Shown in pieces: positions 11,089-19,806 of a stretch of DNA of 64,000 nucleotides. Source of the DNA: Ramlibacter alkalitolerans (GTDB lineage Bacteria > Pseudomonadota > Gammaproteobacteria > Burkholderiales > Burkholderiaceae_C); contig NZ_JAEQND010000003.1 in assembly GCF_016722765.1 (NCBI RefSeq), positions 310,001 to 374,000 of the forward strand, given 5' to 3'. Each line of letters opens with the position of its first letter. The stretch's first letter is position 1. The translations under genes were made by a program, and so were the position numbers. Below the pieces are notes generated by a model, which was not told the DNA's origin, searched no databases, and worked only from the letters and a program-made list of their open reading frames with translations.

Positions 11089-12567
11089 ATGCAGCAGGAC
11101 ATCCTGGTCAACTGGTCGCCGCAGGAGACGCGCGTCGCCATCGTCGAAAGCGGCGCCGTGCAGGAACTGCACGTCGAACGCACCCTCGAGCGCGGGCTCG
11201 TGGGCAACGTCTACCTCGGCAAGGTCGCGCGGGTGCTGCCCGGAATGCAGTCTGCCTTCATCGACATCGGGCTGGAGCGCGCCGCCTTCCTGCACGTGGC
11301 CGACGTGTGGCAGCGCCAGCCCGATGGCGAGCCGCCGGCCTCGGCCCGCGGGGCCGCCGCGCAGCAGGTGCCGATCGAAAAGCAGGTCTTCGAGGGCCAG
11401 GCGCTGATGGTGCAGGTGATCAAGGACCCGATCGGCACCAAGGGCGCGCGGCTGTCCACGCAGATCAGCATCGCCGGCCGGCTGCTGGTGTTCCTGCCGC
11501 AGGACGACCACGTGGGCGTGTCGCAGAAGATTCCCTCCGACCAGCGCGATGCGCTGCGCAAGCGCCTGAACAAGCTGGTGGGCGAGGCGGGCGGCGGCTT
11601 CATCCTGCGCACCAACGGCGAGGACGCGAGCGACGCCGAACTGGCCGACGACATAGCCTACCTGCGCAAGACCTGGGCGCGCATCCGCGAGTCCGCCACG
11701 CGCCTGCCGCCGCCGGCGCTGCTGCACCAGGACCTGAACCTGCTGCAGCGGGTGCTGCGCGACCTGGTGACCGACCAGACGCAGAACATCCGCATCGATT
11801 CGCGCGAGCAGTTCGCGGCGCTGCTGGAGTTCGGCCAGGAGTTCATGCCGGCTGCCGTCGCCAAGCTGCAGCTGTACAAGGGCGAGCGGCCGATCTTCGA
11901 CCTCTTTTCGGTCGAAGAGGAGATCGCCAAGGCGCTGGGACGGCGCGTGGAGCTCAAGTCCGGCGGCTACCTCATCGTCGACCAGACCGAGGCACTCACC
12001 ACCATCGACGTCAACACCGGCGGCTACGTCGGCTCGCGCAACTTCGACGAGACGATCTTCAAGACCAACCTCGAGGCGGCGCAGGCCATCGCGCGCCAGC
12101 TGCGGCTGCGCAACCTCGGCGGCATCATCATCGTCGACTTCATCGACATGCAGCGCGAGGACCACCGCGAGTCGGTGCTGGCCGAGTTCCGCAAGCAGCT
12201 CGCGCGCGACCGCGTCAAGACGATGTCCGGCGGCTTCTCGCAGCTCGGGCTGGTGGAGATGACGCGCAAGCGCACCCGCGAATCGCTGGCCCACCTGCTG
12301 TGCGAGCCCTGCCCGCTGTGCCAGGGCAAGGGCACGGTGCGCACGCCGCGCACGGTGGCCTACGACATCCTGCGCGAGATCCTGCGCGAGGCGCGGCAGT
12401 TCAACCCGCGCGAATACCGCGTCATCGCCGCACCCAAGGTGATCGAGCTGTTCCTCGACGAGGAGAGCCAGCACCTGGCTGGCCTGTCCGATTTCATCGG
12501 CAAGCCGATCTCGCTGCAAAGCGAATCAGCGATGGGGCAGGAGCAGTACGACATCGTGCTGCTCTGA
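11089..12567 (+). CDS. rng: ribonuclease G
   Basis: 492 residues. Endoribonuclease of the RNase E/G family, maturing the 16S rRNA 5' end and some mRNAs. S1 domain at about residues 38-110 (GNVYLGKVARVLPGMQSAF), catalytic aspartates in TTIDVNTGGYV and IIIVDFIDMQ, and the Zn-link CEPCPLCQGKG. The short start before the S1 domain and the absence of a long C-terminal tail favour RNase G over RNase E. The ATG at 11089 lies 61 bp from the divergent PAS gene. Confidence 0.96.
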   Translation: MQQDILVNWSPQETRVAIVESGAVQELHVERTLERGLVGNVYLGKVARVLPGMQSAFIDIGLERAAFLHVADVWQRQPDGEPPASARGAAAQQVPIEKQVFEGQALMVQVIKDPIGTKGARLSTQISIAGRLLVFLPQDDHVGVSQKIPSDQRDALRKRLNKLVGEAGGGFILRTNGEDASDAELADDIAYLRKTWARIRESATRLPPPALLHQDLNLLQRVLRDLVTDQTQNIRIDSREQFAALLEFGQEFMPAAVAKLQLYKGERPIFDLFSVEEEIAKALGRRVELKSGGYLIVDQTEALTTIDVNTGGYVGSRNFDETIFKTNLEAAQAIARQLRLRNLGGIIIVDFIDMQREDHRESVLAEFRKQLARDRVKTMSGGFSQLGLVEMTRKRTRESLAHLLCEPCPLCQGKGTVRTPRTVAYDILREILREARQFNPREYRVIAAPKVIELFLDEESQHLAGLSDFIGKPISLQSESAMGQEQYDIVLL

Positions 12568-12569
12568 TT

Positions 12570-12658
12570 CGTCATTCCCGCGGAGGCGGGAATCCAGGGC
12601 ATCCGCTTTCACGCGCTGCGCGCGTGCTCTGGGTCCCCGCCTGCGCGGGGATGACGGG
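12570..12658. repeat. REP pair (CGTCATTCCCGCG family)
   Basis: Left element 12570-12597 starts CGTCATTCCCGCGGAGGCGG and right element 12629-12658 is its near inverse, ending CGCGGGGATGACGGG. Each half can form its own hairpin. This palindrome family is scattered through many proteobacterial genomes. It lies between the convergent rng and glycosyltransferase genes; its right half overlaps the end of the latter. Confidence 0.85.
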
Positions 12659-13742
12659 AATGGGCCAGGATCCGCAGCGCCTCCTGCGCCACCCGCTCCG
12701 GCCGGATCGCGGGCAGGCATTCCGTGCCGCTCATGCGGTGGTCCTCGCAGCCGGCCTTGCCGCAGGGGGCGCAGGGCAGTTCCGCCTGCATCAGCGTGAC
12801 CTGCCCGACGCTCTGCACGCTGGCGCGCCGCTGCCAGTGCACGACCTGCTCGCGGGGCAGCGCCGGCCACGGGGCCCAGCGCTGCGGATGGGTCGGACCG
12901 AAGATCGCGAGCACCGGCACCTCGCAGGCGGCGGCGAGGTGCGACACGGAGGTGTCCGGCCCGATGTACAGGGCCGCGCCGCGCAGCAGGCCGGCCAGCT
13001 GGCCGAAATCCAGCAGGCCGGCGTCCACCAGCAGCGGCGCGGGCGCGGCACCCTGCATGGCGCCGATCGCCGCGCGGTCCCCGGCGGAAGGCCCGCCAGT
13101 GAGGACCACTTGCCGGCCGGCCGCCGCGAGCAGGCCCAGCAGGGTGCGGAAGTGCTCCAGGGGCCACTGCTTGTACGGCCACATCGACGGCGTGTGGACG
13201 ACGACGTAGCCCGGCGCGAGCTGCCGTGCGAGCGGCGCGGGCAGCGGCTGCGAAGGCGGCGCGACCAGCCGCGCCGGCGGCGCAAGCTCCTGCCACGGCG
13301 CGAGCAGCGCCAGCTTCTCCTGCACCACGTGCACCTCGCCCAGGTCGCCCGCCACGACGACCGCGTGATCGAGCAGGCGCTTCTTCAAGCCGCTGCTGCC
13401 CCCCGCGGGCGGGACGAGTCCGGCGCGGTGGCGCGACGCGACGGCGCCCATCAGGTGCGCGCGGTCGCTCGCCTCCGCGACCAGCGCGAGGTCATAGCGG
13501 CGCCACAGGCGGCGCATCAGGCGCAGCCCGCCGGCGAAGCCCAGTCTCGGTGGCGTCGCGATCAGTTCGCGCACATCCGGGTTGCCGCGCAGCATCTCGA
13601 GCGTGCCTTCGAAACCGAGCACGTCGATGGCGGCATCCGGCCAGCGGTGCCGCGCCGCGTGGATCAAGGGGGTGGTGAGGAGCACGTCCCCGATCTGCCG
13701 CGTGACGATCACGAGCAGCGAGTGCACCTGCAGGGTTCTCAC
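12609..13742 (-). CDS. glycosyltransferase family 9 (heptosyltransferase-like)
   Basis: 377 residues, GT9/ADP-heptose LPS heptosyltransferase family. Motifs: VTRQIGDVLLTTPLIHAAR near the start, VVVHTPSMWPYKQWP mid-protein and YIGPDTSVSHLAAACEVPVLAIFGPTHPQRW near the end. It probably adds a heptose or similar sugar to the LPS inner core. The GTG at 13742 overlaps the msbA-like stop by 4 nt (GTGA), so the two are coupled. The last 15 or so residues (HSRHPRAGGDP...) are a translated REP element, which also supplies the stop codon. The acceptor sugar cannot be read from sequence. Confidence 0.88.
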   Translation of the reverse strand: MRTLQVHSLLVIVTRQIGDVLLTTPLIHAARHRWPDAAIDVLGFEGTLEMLRGNPDVRELIATPPRLGFAGGLRLMRRLWRRYDLALVAEASDRAHLMGAVASRHRAGLVPPAGGSSGLKKRLLDHAVVVAGDLGEVHVVQEKLALLAPWQELAPPARLVAPPSQPLPAPLARQLAPGYVVVHTPSMWPYKQWPLEHFRTLLGLLAAAGRQVVLTGGPSAGDRAAIGAMQGAAPAPLLVDAGLLDFGQLAGLLRGAALYIGPDTSVSHLAAACEVPVLAIFGPTHPQRWAPWPALPREQVVHWQRRASVQSVGQVTLMQAELPCAPCGKAGCEDHRMSGTECLPAIRPERVAQEALRILAHSRHPRAGGDPEHARSA

Positions 13743-15541
13743 AGCTCGGGGCCGCCGGCGCCGCCCAGTGCATGCAGGCGCGCGTACAGGCCGCCGCGCG
13801 CCAGCAGTTCGGCATGGGAGCCGAGTTCCAGCAGGCGCCCGCGGTCCAGCACGGCCACGCGGTCGGCGTGTTCGATGGTGGACAGCCGGTGCGCGATGAT
13901 CATCGTGGTGCGCCCCGCCATCAGGCGGCGCAGCGCCTCCTGCACCAGCCGCTCGGACTCGTTGTCCAGCGCCGACGTGGCCTCGTCGAGGATCAGGACC
14001 GGCGCGTCCTTGTACAGCGCGCGGGCGATGGCCAGGCGCTGCCGCTGCCCGCCGGACATGGCGACGGCGTTGTGGCCCACGGGACTGTCGATGCCCTGCG
14101 GCAGGGAAGCGACCACGGCGCCCAGGTTGGCGGCTTCCAGGGCCGCCTGCACACGCGGGCGGTCGATGTCGCGGCCCAGCGCCACGTTGGCGGCCAGGCT
14201 GTCGTTGAACATCACCACGTCCTGGCTGACCATGGCGAACTGGCGCCTCAGGGCCTGCAGCGTCCACTCCGCCAGCGGGATGCCGTCGACCCGGATGGTG
14301 CCGGAGGCGGGCTCGACGAAGCGGGGCAGCAGGTTGGCGAGCGTCGTCTTGCCGGAGCCGGAGGGCCCGACCAGCGCGATGGTTTCGCCGGGACGGATGT
14401 CGAGCGAGAAGCGGTCCAGCGCCGGCGCCTGCCCGCCGGGGTAGCGCACCGTGACGTTCTCGAACTCGATGCGCCCCTGCGTGCGCCCGGGGTCGTGGCT
14501 GCCCCCGCGCTCGGGCGGCGAGTGTTCCACCAGGTCGAACGAGCGGTCCAGCACCGCCAGTGCGCGGGTGATGGGGCTGGTCGCCTCCGACAGCCGCTTG
14601 ACCGGAGCAATCAGCATCATCAGGGCGGCGATGAACGACGCGAACGTGCCCACCGTCATGCCTTCGTTGCTCTGCGCCAGCGCGATGGCGATCACGATCG
14701 ACAGCGCCGCAGCCGCGAGCATGTGCATCAGCGGCGTGATGGCCGCCGAGGCGACGGCGGACTTCATCGCCAAGCGGCGCAGGGCCAGGCTCAATACGCG
14801 AAAGCGCTCGGCCTGCGCTTCCTGGGCCCCGTGCAGCCGCACGACCCGGTTGGCGAGCACGTTTTCTTCCACCGCATAGGCGAGTTCCACCGTGGCAGCC
14901 TGGCTGGTCTTGGCGAGCCGGTGCAGCCGGCGCGACGCCGTGCGCATCAGCCAGGCCACGGCCGGTGCCAGGAAGGTCACCACCAGCGTGAGCTGCCAGT
15001 TGACGTAGATGAGGTACAGCAGCAGCGCCACCAGTGCCAGGCCATCCTTGACCAGGCCGGTGAGGGCGTTCACCAGCATCGTGATCGCGTTCTGCACCTC
15101 ATGCACGATGCTGTTGGACAGCGAACTGGCGGACTCGGTGCGGAACAGGTCCATGCGGGCATCGAGCATGCGGCCGAACAGGGCCCGACGCAGCATGAAC
15201 ATGCCTTCGTTGGCGATCTTCGCGAGCGCGATGTCGGCGATGAACCCGGCGCTGCCGCGAATGGCGAACAGCAGCAGCAGCGCCACGGGGACCAGCCAGG
15301 GATTGAAGCTGCCCGGGCGGAAGCCGCGATCGAGCAGCGCCTTGAGCAGCGCCGGCGCGGCCGGCTCGGTGGCCGCGCCGACGATCGTTGCCAGGAGCAC
15401 GACGATCCAGTAACGCTGGACGTGCCGGATGTAAGGAAAGAAACGGCGGACGCGATCGACCAGGCCGGCAGGTGCCGGCGGGACCGGGGCGACCGCAGAT
15501 GCTCCGGAAGCGTCAGGCACAATAGGCGAGGCGGACTGCAT
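13739..15541 (-). CDS. msbA: MsbA-like lipid A/LPS export ABC transporter
   Basis: 600 residues: a six-helix membrane domain fused to an ATPase, as in MsbA. ATPase motifs: Walker A GPSGSGKTTL, signature MSGGQRQRLAIARAL, Walker B VLILDEATSALD and IIAHRLSTIEHAD. It would flip lipid A-core from the inner to the outer leaflet of the inner membrane. Its place next to GT9 and an O-antigen ligase-like gene supports LPS over drug export. The ATG at 15541 gives MQSASPIV; an ATG at 15553 would add four residues. Confidence 0.88.
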   Translation of the reverse strand: MQSASPIVPDASGASAVAPVPPAPAGLVDRVRRFFPYIRHVQRYWIVVLLATIVGAATEPAAPALLKALLDRGFRPGSFNPWLVPVALLLLFAIRGSAGFIADIALAKIANEGMFMLRRALFGRMLDARMDLFRTESASSLSNSIVHEVQNAITMLVNALTGLVKDGLALVALLLYLIYVNWQLTLVVTFLAPAVAWLMRTASRRLHRLAKTSQAATVELAYAVEENVLANRVVRLHGAQEAQAERFRVLSLALRRLAMKSAVASAAITPLMHMLAAAALSIVIAIALAQSNEGMTVGTFASFIAALMMLIAPVKRLSEATSPITRALAVLDRSFDLVEHSPPERGGSHDPGRTQGRIEFENVTVRYPGGQAPALDRFSLDIRPGETIALVGPSGSGKTTLANLLPRFVEPASGTIRVDGIPLAEWTLQALRRQFAMVSQDVVMFNDSLAANVALGRDIDRPRVQAALEAANLGAVVASLPQGIDSPVGHNAVAMSGGQRQRLAIARALYKDAPVLILDEATSALDNESERLVQEALRRLMAGRTTMIIAHRLSTIEHADRVAVLDRGRLLELGSHAELLARGGLYARLHALGGAGGPEL

Positions 15542-15627
15542 GCAGCCCGCCATTATCCAACCAAATGGCTGGGCGGCCCGTGCGGCACGGCCTGCCGTCG
15601 GCGCCCTGGCGCCGGTCCTTCTACCCG

Positions 15628-16947
15628 ATGCTGTCTGTGTTCGACTTCCACCGAGGCGCGGCCGATCCGGTGCCATCCGGGCGTCTGGTGACCGCCACCG
15701 GTCTGCTGGTCTGCTGCGCGCCACTGCTCGTCCTCGCCGTGCGAGGGTGGGCGAATGCAGTGCTGTTCCTCGGCGCGCTGTTCAGCGCGATCGTGATCAC
15801 CTGGGGCAGCTTGCCGGCGGCGCGCCTGCCGCGCCAGGACAGGCGCTGGATCGGCCTGCTGGTGTTCGCATACGTTGCACCGATCCTGTCGGTGCTGCTC
15901 AGCGCCACCCTGCGGCAGGACTTCGAGGCATCGCAATTCGACTCCCCCTCGCGCTTCCTGCTGGCGGTGCCGATCTTCCTGTTCGTGCTGCGGGCGGGCT
16001 GGCCGGTCGCGCGGGTCATGCAAGTCGTGCTGCCGCTGGCGCTGATGGTGGCCTTCGTGGACCTGCAGGTGGTGGGCCCGGACCCGCGGTGGCCGTCCTT
16101 TCGCGTGACCACCCGCGTCGTCGATCCGCTCGTGTTCGGCTACTTCAGCCTGGCCTTCGGCCTGATGTGCCTGGCCTCCATCTCGCCGCGCGAATGGCAC
16201 GCCGGGTCGCGGTGGACGATCCTGCTGCGGATCGCCGGCTTTGCGCTCGGGGTGTACCTGTCGATCCTGTCGTCCTCGCGCACCGGCTGGGCGGCCGTGC
16301 CGCTGGTGCTGGGCGTCTGGGCGCACTACCACTGGGGGCGGAAGCATCCGATGGGAAGCGTGGGGGTCGCGGCCGCGATCGTGATCCTGCTGCTGGCCGC
16401 GTACTGGCTCGTGCCTTCGGTCAACCTGCGCATCGACGAGGCCGTGAGCGACGTCGTGGAGTATCCGTGGAATGGCGTGCTGCAGCACGAGACCTCCCTC
16501 GGCTATCGCATCACGTTTGTGCGCATGTCGCTCGATTTCTTCGCCCTCCATCCCTGGGCCGGCGTGGGAGACCTCTCCCGGGTCGCTGCCGCGCCGCCGG
16601 CAGTGCATGCCTATGCGTCAGCCGACGCGATCGCCTACGCGCTGCGCTCGGGCTTCCACAACCAGATCGTGAGCAATGCAGTGCGCACCGGCATCGGCGG
16701 CCTGGTGGCGACGGCTGCTCTCATGGTGGTGCCCTTCCTGATCTGCGCCCGCGCCCTCTACCGCGCCAGCCCCGCGGCGCGCAAGGATGCGGCGATGGGC
16801 TTCGCGTACTGCACGTGCCTGCTGGTGAGCAGCGTGAGCACCGAGGTGGTCGACCTCAAGTTCGCCGCCAGCTTCTACGCGGTGATGACCGCCGTGCTCT
16901 GTGGCGCGGTGCTGGGGCGACGCGGGGCGAGCGAGGACGCCTCTTAG
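15628..16947 (+). CDS. O-antigen ligase/polymerase-like membrane protein
   Basis: 439 residues from the ATG at 15628 (an upstream in-frame ATG at 15565 would add 21 unhydrophobic residues). About ten hydrophobic segments, e.g. ATGLLVCCAPLLVLAV and VGVAAAIVILLLAAYWLV. A large periplasmic loop before the last helices contains FFALHPWAGVGDLSRV, the segment that in WaaL/Wzy proteins reads like NPxxGxG, and HNQIVSNAVRTGIGGL. Such proteins join O-antigen to lipid A-core or polymerise O-units. It faces away from the msbA-like gene. Ligase and polymerase cannot be told apart by sequence alone. Confidence 0.8.
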   Translation: MLSVFDFHRGAADPVPSGRLVTATGLLVCCAPLLVLAVRGWANAVLFLGALFSAIVITWGSLPAARLPRQDRRWIGLLVFAYVAPILSVLLSATLRQDFEASQFDSPSRFLLAVPIFLFVLRAGWPVARVMQVVLPLALMVAFVDLQVVGPDPRWPSFRVTTRVVDPLVFGYFSLAFGLMCLASISPREWHAGSRWTILLRIAGFALGVYLSILSSSRTGWAAVPLVLGVWAHYHWGRKHPMGSVGVAAAIVILLLAAYWLVPSVNLRIDEAVSDVVEYPWNGVLQHETSLGYRITFVRMSLDFFALHPWAGVGDLSRVAAAPPAVHAYASADAIAYALRSGFHNQIVSNAVRTGIGGLVATAALMVVPFLICARALYRASPAARKDAAMGFAYCTCLLVSSVSTEVVDLKFAASFYAVMTAVLCGAVLGRRGASEDAS

Positions 16948-18056
16948 GCTTCGCAGGCCCGCAGCAGCGCGGCGGTGTTGGCGGCCGGATCGAACTGCGA
17001 CAGCACCTGCGCGCGCCCGCGCTGCGCCATGGCGCGCGCCGCGGCCGGATCCGCCAGGACATCGGCCAGCGCCTGCGTCCACGCCTGCAGCGCCCCGGGC
17101 GCATCCGGCGCGGGACAGACGCGTCCCGTCTCGGCGTCCTGCACCGTCTCGGGCAGGCCGCCCACGGCGCTGACCACCACCGGAATCCCGAGCGCCAGCG
17201 CCTCGATCTGGCTCATGCCGAGCGGCTCGTAGAGCGAGGGCATCACCAGCACGTCGGCGCGGCGGATCAGCGGCGCCACCGGCTGCAGCATGCCGGGGAA
17301 GTGCACGTGCTGCGCAATGCCCAACTCCTGCGCATCCCGCTGCAGTTCCTGCAACAACACCCCTTCGCCGGCGGCGACATACAGCAGCCCGGGGAAATCG
17401 GCTGCGAGTTGCTGCACCACGCGCAGCATGAAGGCGTGCCCCTTCTCCGGCCGCAGCATCGCAGCGTGCACCAGCAGGGGCCCGTGCCCGCCAAGCCGCT
17501 CCTGCAGCGGGGCAGGCAAGGGCGCCTGCGCCGAGCGCTCCAGCTGCGGGAAATCGATCGCCGGATACAGCACGCCGATGCGCTCCGGCCGAATCTTCGG
17601 GTTGCGCAGCAGCTGCCCGCGCAGGGCGGCAGAGGGCGTGAAGCTCGCATCGAACAGGTGGTTGTAGCCGAAGGCACCCGCCTTGCCCGGCTGGTAGGTC
17701 CGCATCCGGACCAGGCGCGGCCGCGGCCGCAACAAGCCCAGGGCGGCACCGCTGCGCACCGCCAGCGCACATACGTTGGCATCGTGCCCGCTGTGGCAGA
17801 CGACCGCCACCGGCCGATGCTGGCGCACGAGCGCGATCACGCACTTGAAGCTGCCCGGATCGAGCGCGCTGCGAAAGCGCACGGCCTCGACGGCAAGTCC
17901 GCGAGCCTGGGCTTCCGCGCCGATGCGGCTCCCCGATCGGCACAGGATGCGCGGCGTCCAGCCGCTGGCCTGCAGCGTCTGCGCCTGCTGCAGGAGCTGC
18001 AGTTCCTGCCCGCCGATGTTGGGGCTGCTTTCGGCGAAAAAGATGCTGCGACCCAC
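16944..18056 (-). CDS. glycosyltransferase family 4
   Basis: 370 residues. GT-B fold: N-terminal SPNIGGQELQLLQQAQTL (acceptor-side glycine loop) and C-terminal GLLYVAAGEG, LVMPSLYEPLGMSQIEALALGIPVVVS and GGLPE, the donor-nucleotide motif of GT4 enzymes. It likely extends the LPS core or O-chain. Start GTG at 18056, 2 nt after the stop of the upstream GT2 gene, gives (M)GRSIFFAESSPN. The stop overlaps that of the convergent ligase-like gene by 4 nt. Confidence 0.88.
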   Translation of the reverse strand: MGRSIFFAESSPNIGGQELQLLQQAQTLQASGWTPRILCRSGSRIGAEAQARGLAVEAVRFRSALDPGSFKCVIALVRQHRPVAVVCHSGHDANVCALAVRSGAALGLLRPRPRLVRMRTYQPGKAGAFGYNHLFDASFTPSAALRGQLLRNPKIRPERIGVLYPAIDFPQLERSAQAPLPAPLQERLGGHGPLLVHAAMLRPEKGHAFMLRVVQQLAADFPGLLYVAAGEGVLLQELQRDAQELGIAQHVHFPGMLQPVAPLIRRADVLVMPSLYEPLGMSQIEALALGIPVVVSAVGGLPETVQDAETGRVCPAPDAPGALQAWTQALADVLADPAAARAMAQRGRAQVLSQFDPAANTAALLRACEA

Positions 18057-18058
18057 GC

Positions 18059-18877
18059 TCAGCGCCAGGCGAACTGGCCGTCGCGGCGCTCGCCGTGCAG
18101 CGTCATGCCGTACTGCGCGAGTTCCTCGGCACGCCAGCGGCGCTCCTGCGCCTTGCGCTGCATCTTGTCCCACTTGCGCCGCACGAACGACTTGCCCAGC
18201 AGCCGGTGGTTGTTGCGCGCCCCGAGTCCCTGCTTCTGCGACAGCCCGAGTTCCTGCTTGATCGCGCTCACCGTCATGGAGCCGTAGTGGTGCAGCCACG
18301 AAGCGCCCACGATCGCGCTGCCGACCCGCGCCTGGTCCAGCGCGTTGAAGAACAGCGTGTCCTCGTAGCCCCACAGGCTGGGCTGGGCCTGGAAATACCC
18401 GACCTGGGCCCAGATGGAGCGGTGCACCAGCAGGCACACCGCGTGGCGCGCGCCCACCCGCGCGACGTCCTTCATGCGGGCGGACGCGTCGGGGGCGAAA
18501 GCCTCGAAGTCGTAGTCCAGCGGCCCCTCGACCAGCGCCGGCGACACGACCTTGAGCCCACGCGCCTGCGCGGCGCCGATCAGGTTCTCGAGCCAGCGGG
18601 CCGAGACGAGCACGTCGTTGTTCATCACCACCGACCACTCGGACTGGAAGGCCAGCACCCCCTGGTTCCAGGCGACGCCGCAACCCAGGTTCTGCCGGTT
18701 CAGGATCCGGCCGCCGAGGGGCAGCGAGGCCAGGTAGTCGCGCGTTTCGTCGCTGGAGCCGTTGTCGACGGCCACCACCCGACCGAGGTCGTAGCCGTGC
18801 CGCACGAGGCTGTCGACGCACTGGCGGGTGTACGCCACCTGGTTGTAGCAGGCGAAGGTGATTGCATAGTCCATCAT
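18059..18877 (-). CDS. glycosyltransferase family 2 (rhamnosyltransferase-like)
   Basis: 272 residues from the ATG at 18877. GT-A fold: FACYNQVAYTRQCVDSL, VVAVDNGSSDETRDYL, LGCGVAWNQGV and the metal-binding VVMNNDVLV, then a WGYEDTLFFNAL segment. An ATG at 18898 is in frame but would overlap the previous gene by 17 nt; the GAAGGA just before 18877/18874 supports the shorter form. It lies in a three-gene leftward operon of LPS glycosyltransferases. Sugar and linkage unknown. Confidence 0.82.
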   Translation of the reverse strand: MMDYAITFACYNQVAYTRQCVDSLVRHGYDLGRVVAVDNGSSDETRDYLASLPLGGRILNRQNLGCGVAWNQGVLAFQSEWSVVMNNDVLVSARWLENLIGAAQARGLKVVSPALVEGPLDYDFEAFAPDASARMKDVARVGARHAVCLLVHRSIWAQVGYFQAQPSLWGYEDTLFFNALDQARVGSAIVGASWLHHYGSMTVSAIKQELGLSQKQGLGARNNHRLLGKSFVRRKWDKMQRKAQERRWRAEELAQYGMTLHGERRDGQFAWR

Positions 18878-18881
18878 TCCT

Positions 18882-19706
18882 TCACGCCCGGAGATCATCC
18901 ACTTTCATGCGCGGATTATCCGGTGAATCGCCGGGCCGCACGCGCGGGACAGGCTCCCGGTGCTGCTGCATCATCCACAGCCGCAGGTACTTGTAGTAGG
19001 TGGTCTGTGCGTTGTAGATCGCCAGCACCAGGCCCATGCGGCCGTCGCGGAATCCCTGGCGCAGCACGTACGTGCGCAGGAAGGCCCAGGCGCCGCTGGC
19101 GAGAGCGCGCGCCAGGGAGCCCGACTGCCCGCGCTCGAAGCCGTCGCGGGCCGCGCCGTGCGAGTAGCGCCTGAGCTTGTCGAGCACATCGTCGAGGTCG
19201 CGATAGCTGTAGTGGATGATCGGCGAGCGCAGGTCGGCCCGGCGCCCGTCCACCGTCATGTGCGCATGCAGGAAGTGGTCCGTGAAACCGGCGCGCTCTC
19301 GCCGCACGAGGCGCAGCGTGTAGTCGGGGCGCCAGCCGCCGTGGTGGATGAACTCGCCGCAGAAGCTGGAGAAGCGGGGCAGGCGGTAACCGTCCGCAAC
19401 GGGCTGCTCGATGGCCGTGCGGATCTCGGCGGCCAGCTCCGGGGTAATGCGTTCGTCCGCATCGAGCGACAGGACCCAGTCTCCCCGGGCGAGCGCGATC
19501 CCGCGCAGCTGCTGCGGACCATAGCCCGGCCAGTCCGTCACATGGACCTCGGCACCTGCGCCACGTGCAACGTCGGCCGTGCCATCCGTGCTGGATGAAT
19601 CAAGTACGATCACCTGGTCAGCGAACGATACGCTGCGCACGCACTCAGCGATCTGGTGTGATTCGTTCCTCGCGGCGATGACGACGGACAAGGTGGGCCG
19701 GGACAT
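18882..19706 (-). CDS. glycosyltransferase family 2 (WaaE/KdtX-like)
   Basis: 274 residues. SVVIAARNESHQIAECVRSV, QVIVLDSSSTDGTADVA and WVLSLDADERITPELAAEI are the GT2 donor-binding and DxD segments typical of the WaaE/KdtX group that adds glucose to the LPS inner core. The C-terminal part (FLRTYVLRQGFRDG, GLVLAIYNAQTTYYKYLRLW) is the family's amphipathic membrane-contact region. First gene of the leftward GT2-GT2-GT4 operon, divergent from tolB across 100 bp. Confidence 0.88.
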   Translation of the reverse strand: MSRPTLSVVIAARNESHQIAECVRSVSFADQVIVLDSSSTDGTADVARGAGAEVHVTDWPGYGPQQLRGIALARGDWVLSLDADERITPELAAEIRTAIEQPVADGYRLPRFSSFCGEFIHHGGWRPDYTLRLVRRERAGFTDHFLHAHMTVDGRRADLRSPIIHYSYRDLDDVLDKLRRYSHGAARDGFERGQSGSLARALASGAWAFLRTYVLRQGFRDGRMGLVLAIYNAQTTYYKYLRLWMMQQHREPVPRVRPGDSPDNPRMKVDDLRA

Positions 19707-19806
19707 CCATGGATTGTCTCAAATGCCCGTACGGGGCAACGCGGCCCCGCCGCTCCGGTCATCGCACAGGCGCTGCGCGACGTTGAAGGAGACAGTCTCT
19801 TTTCTC

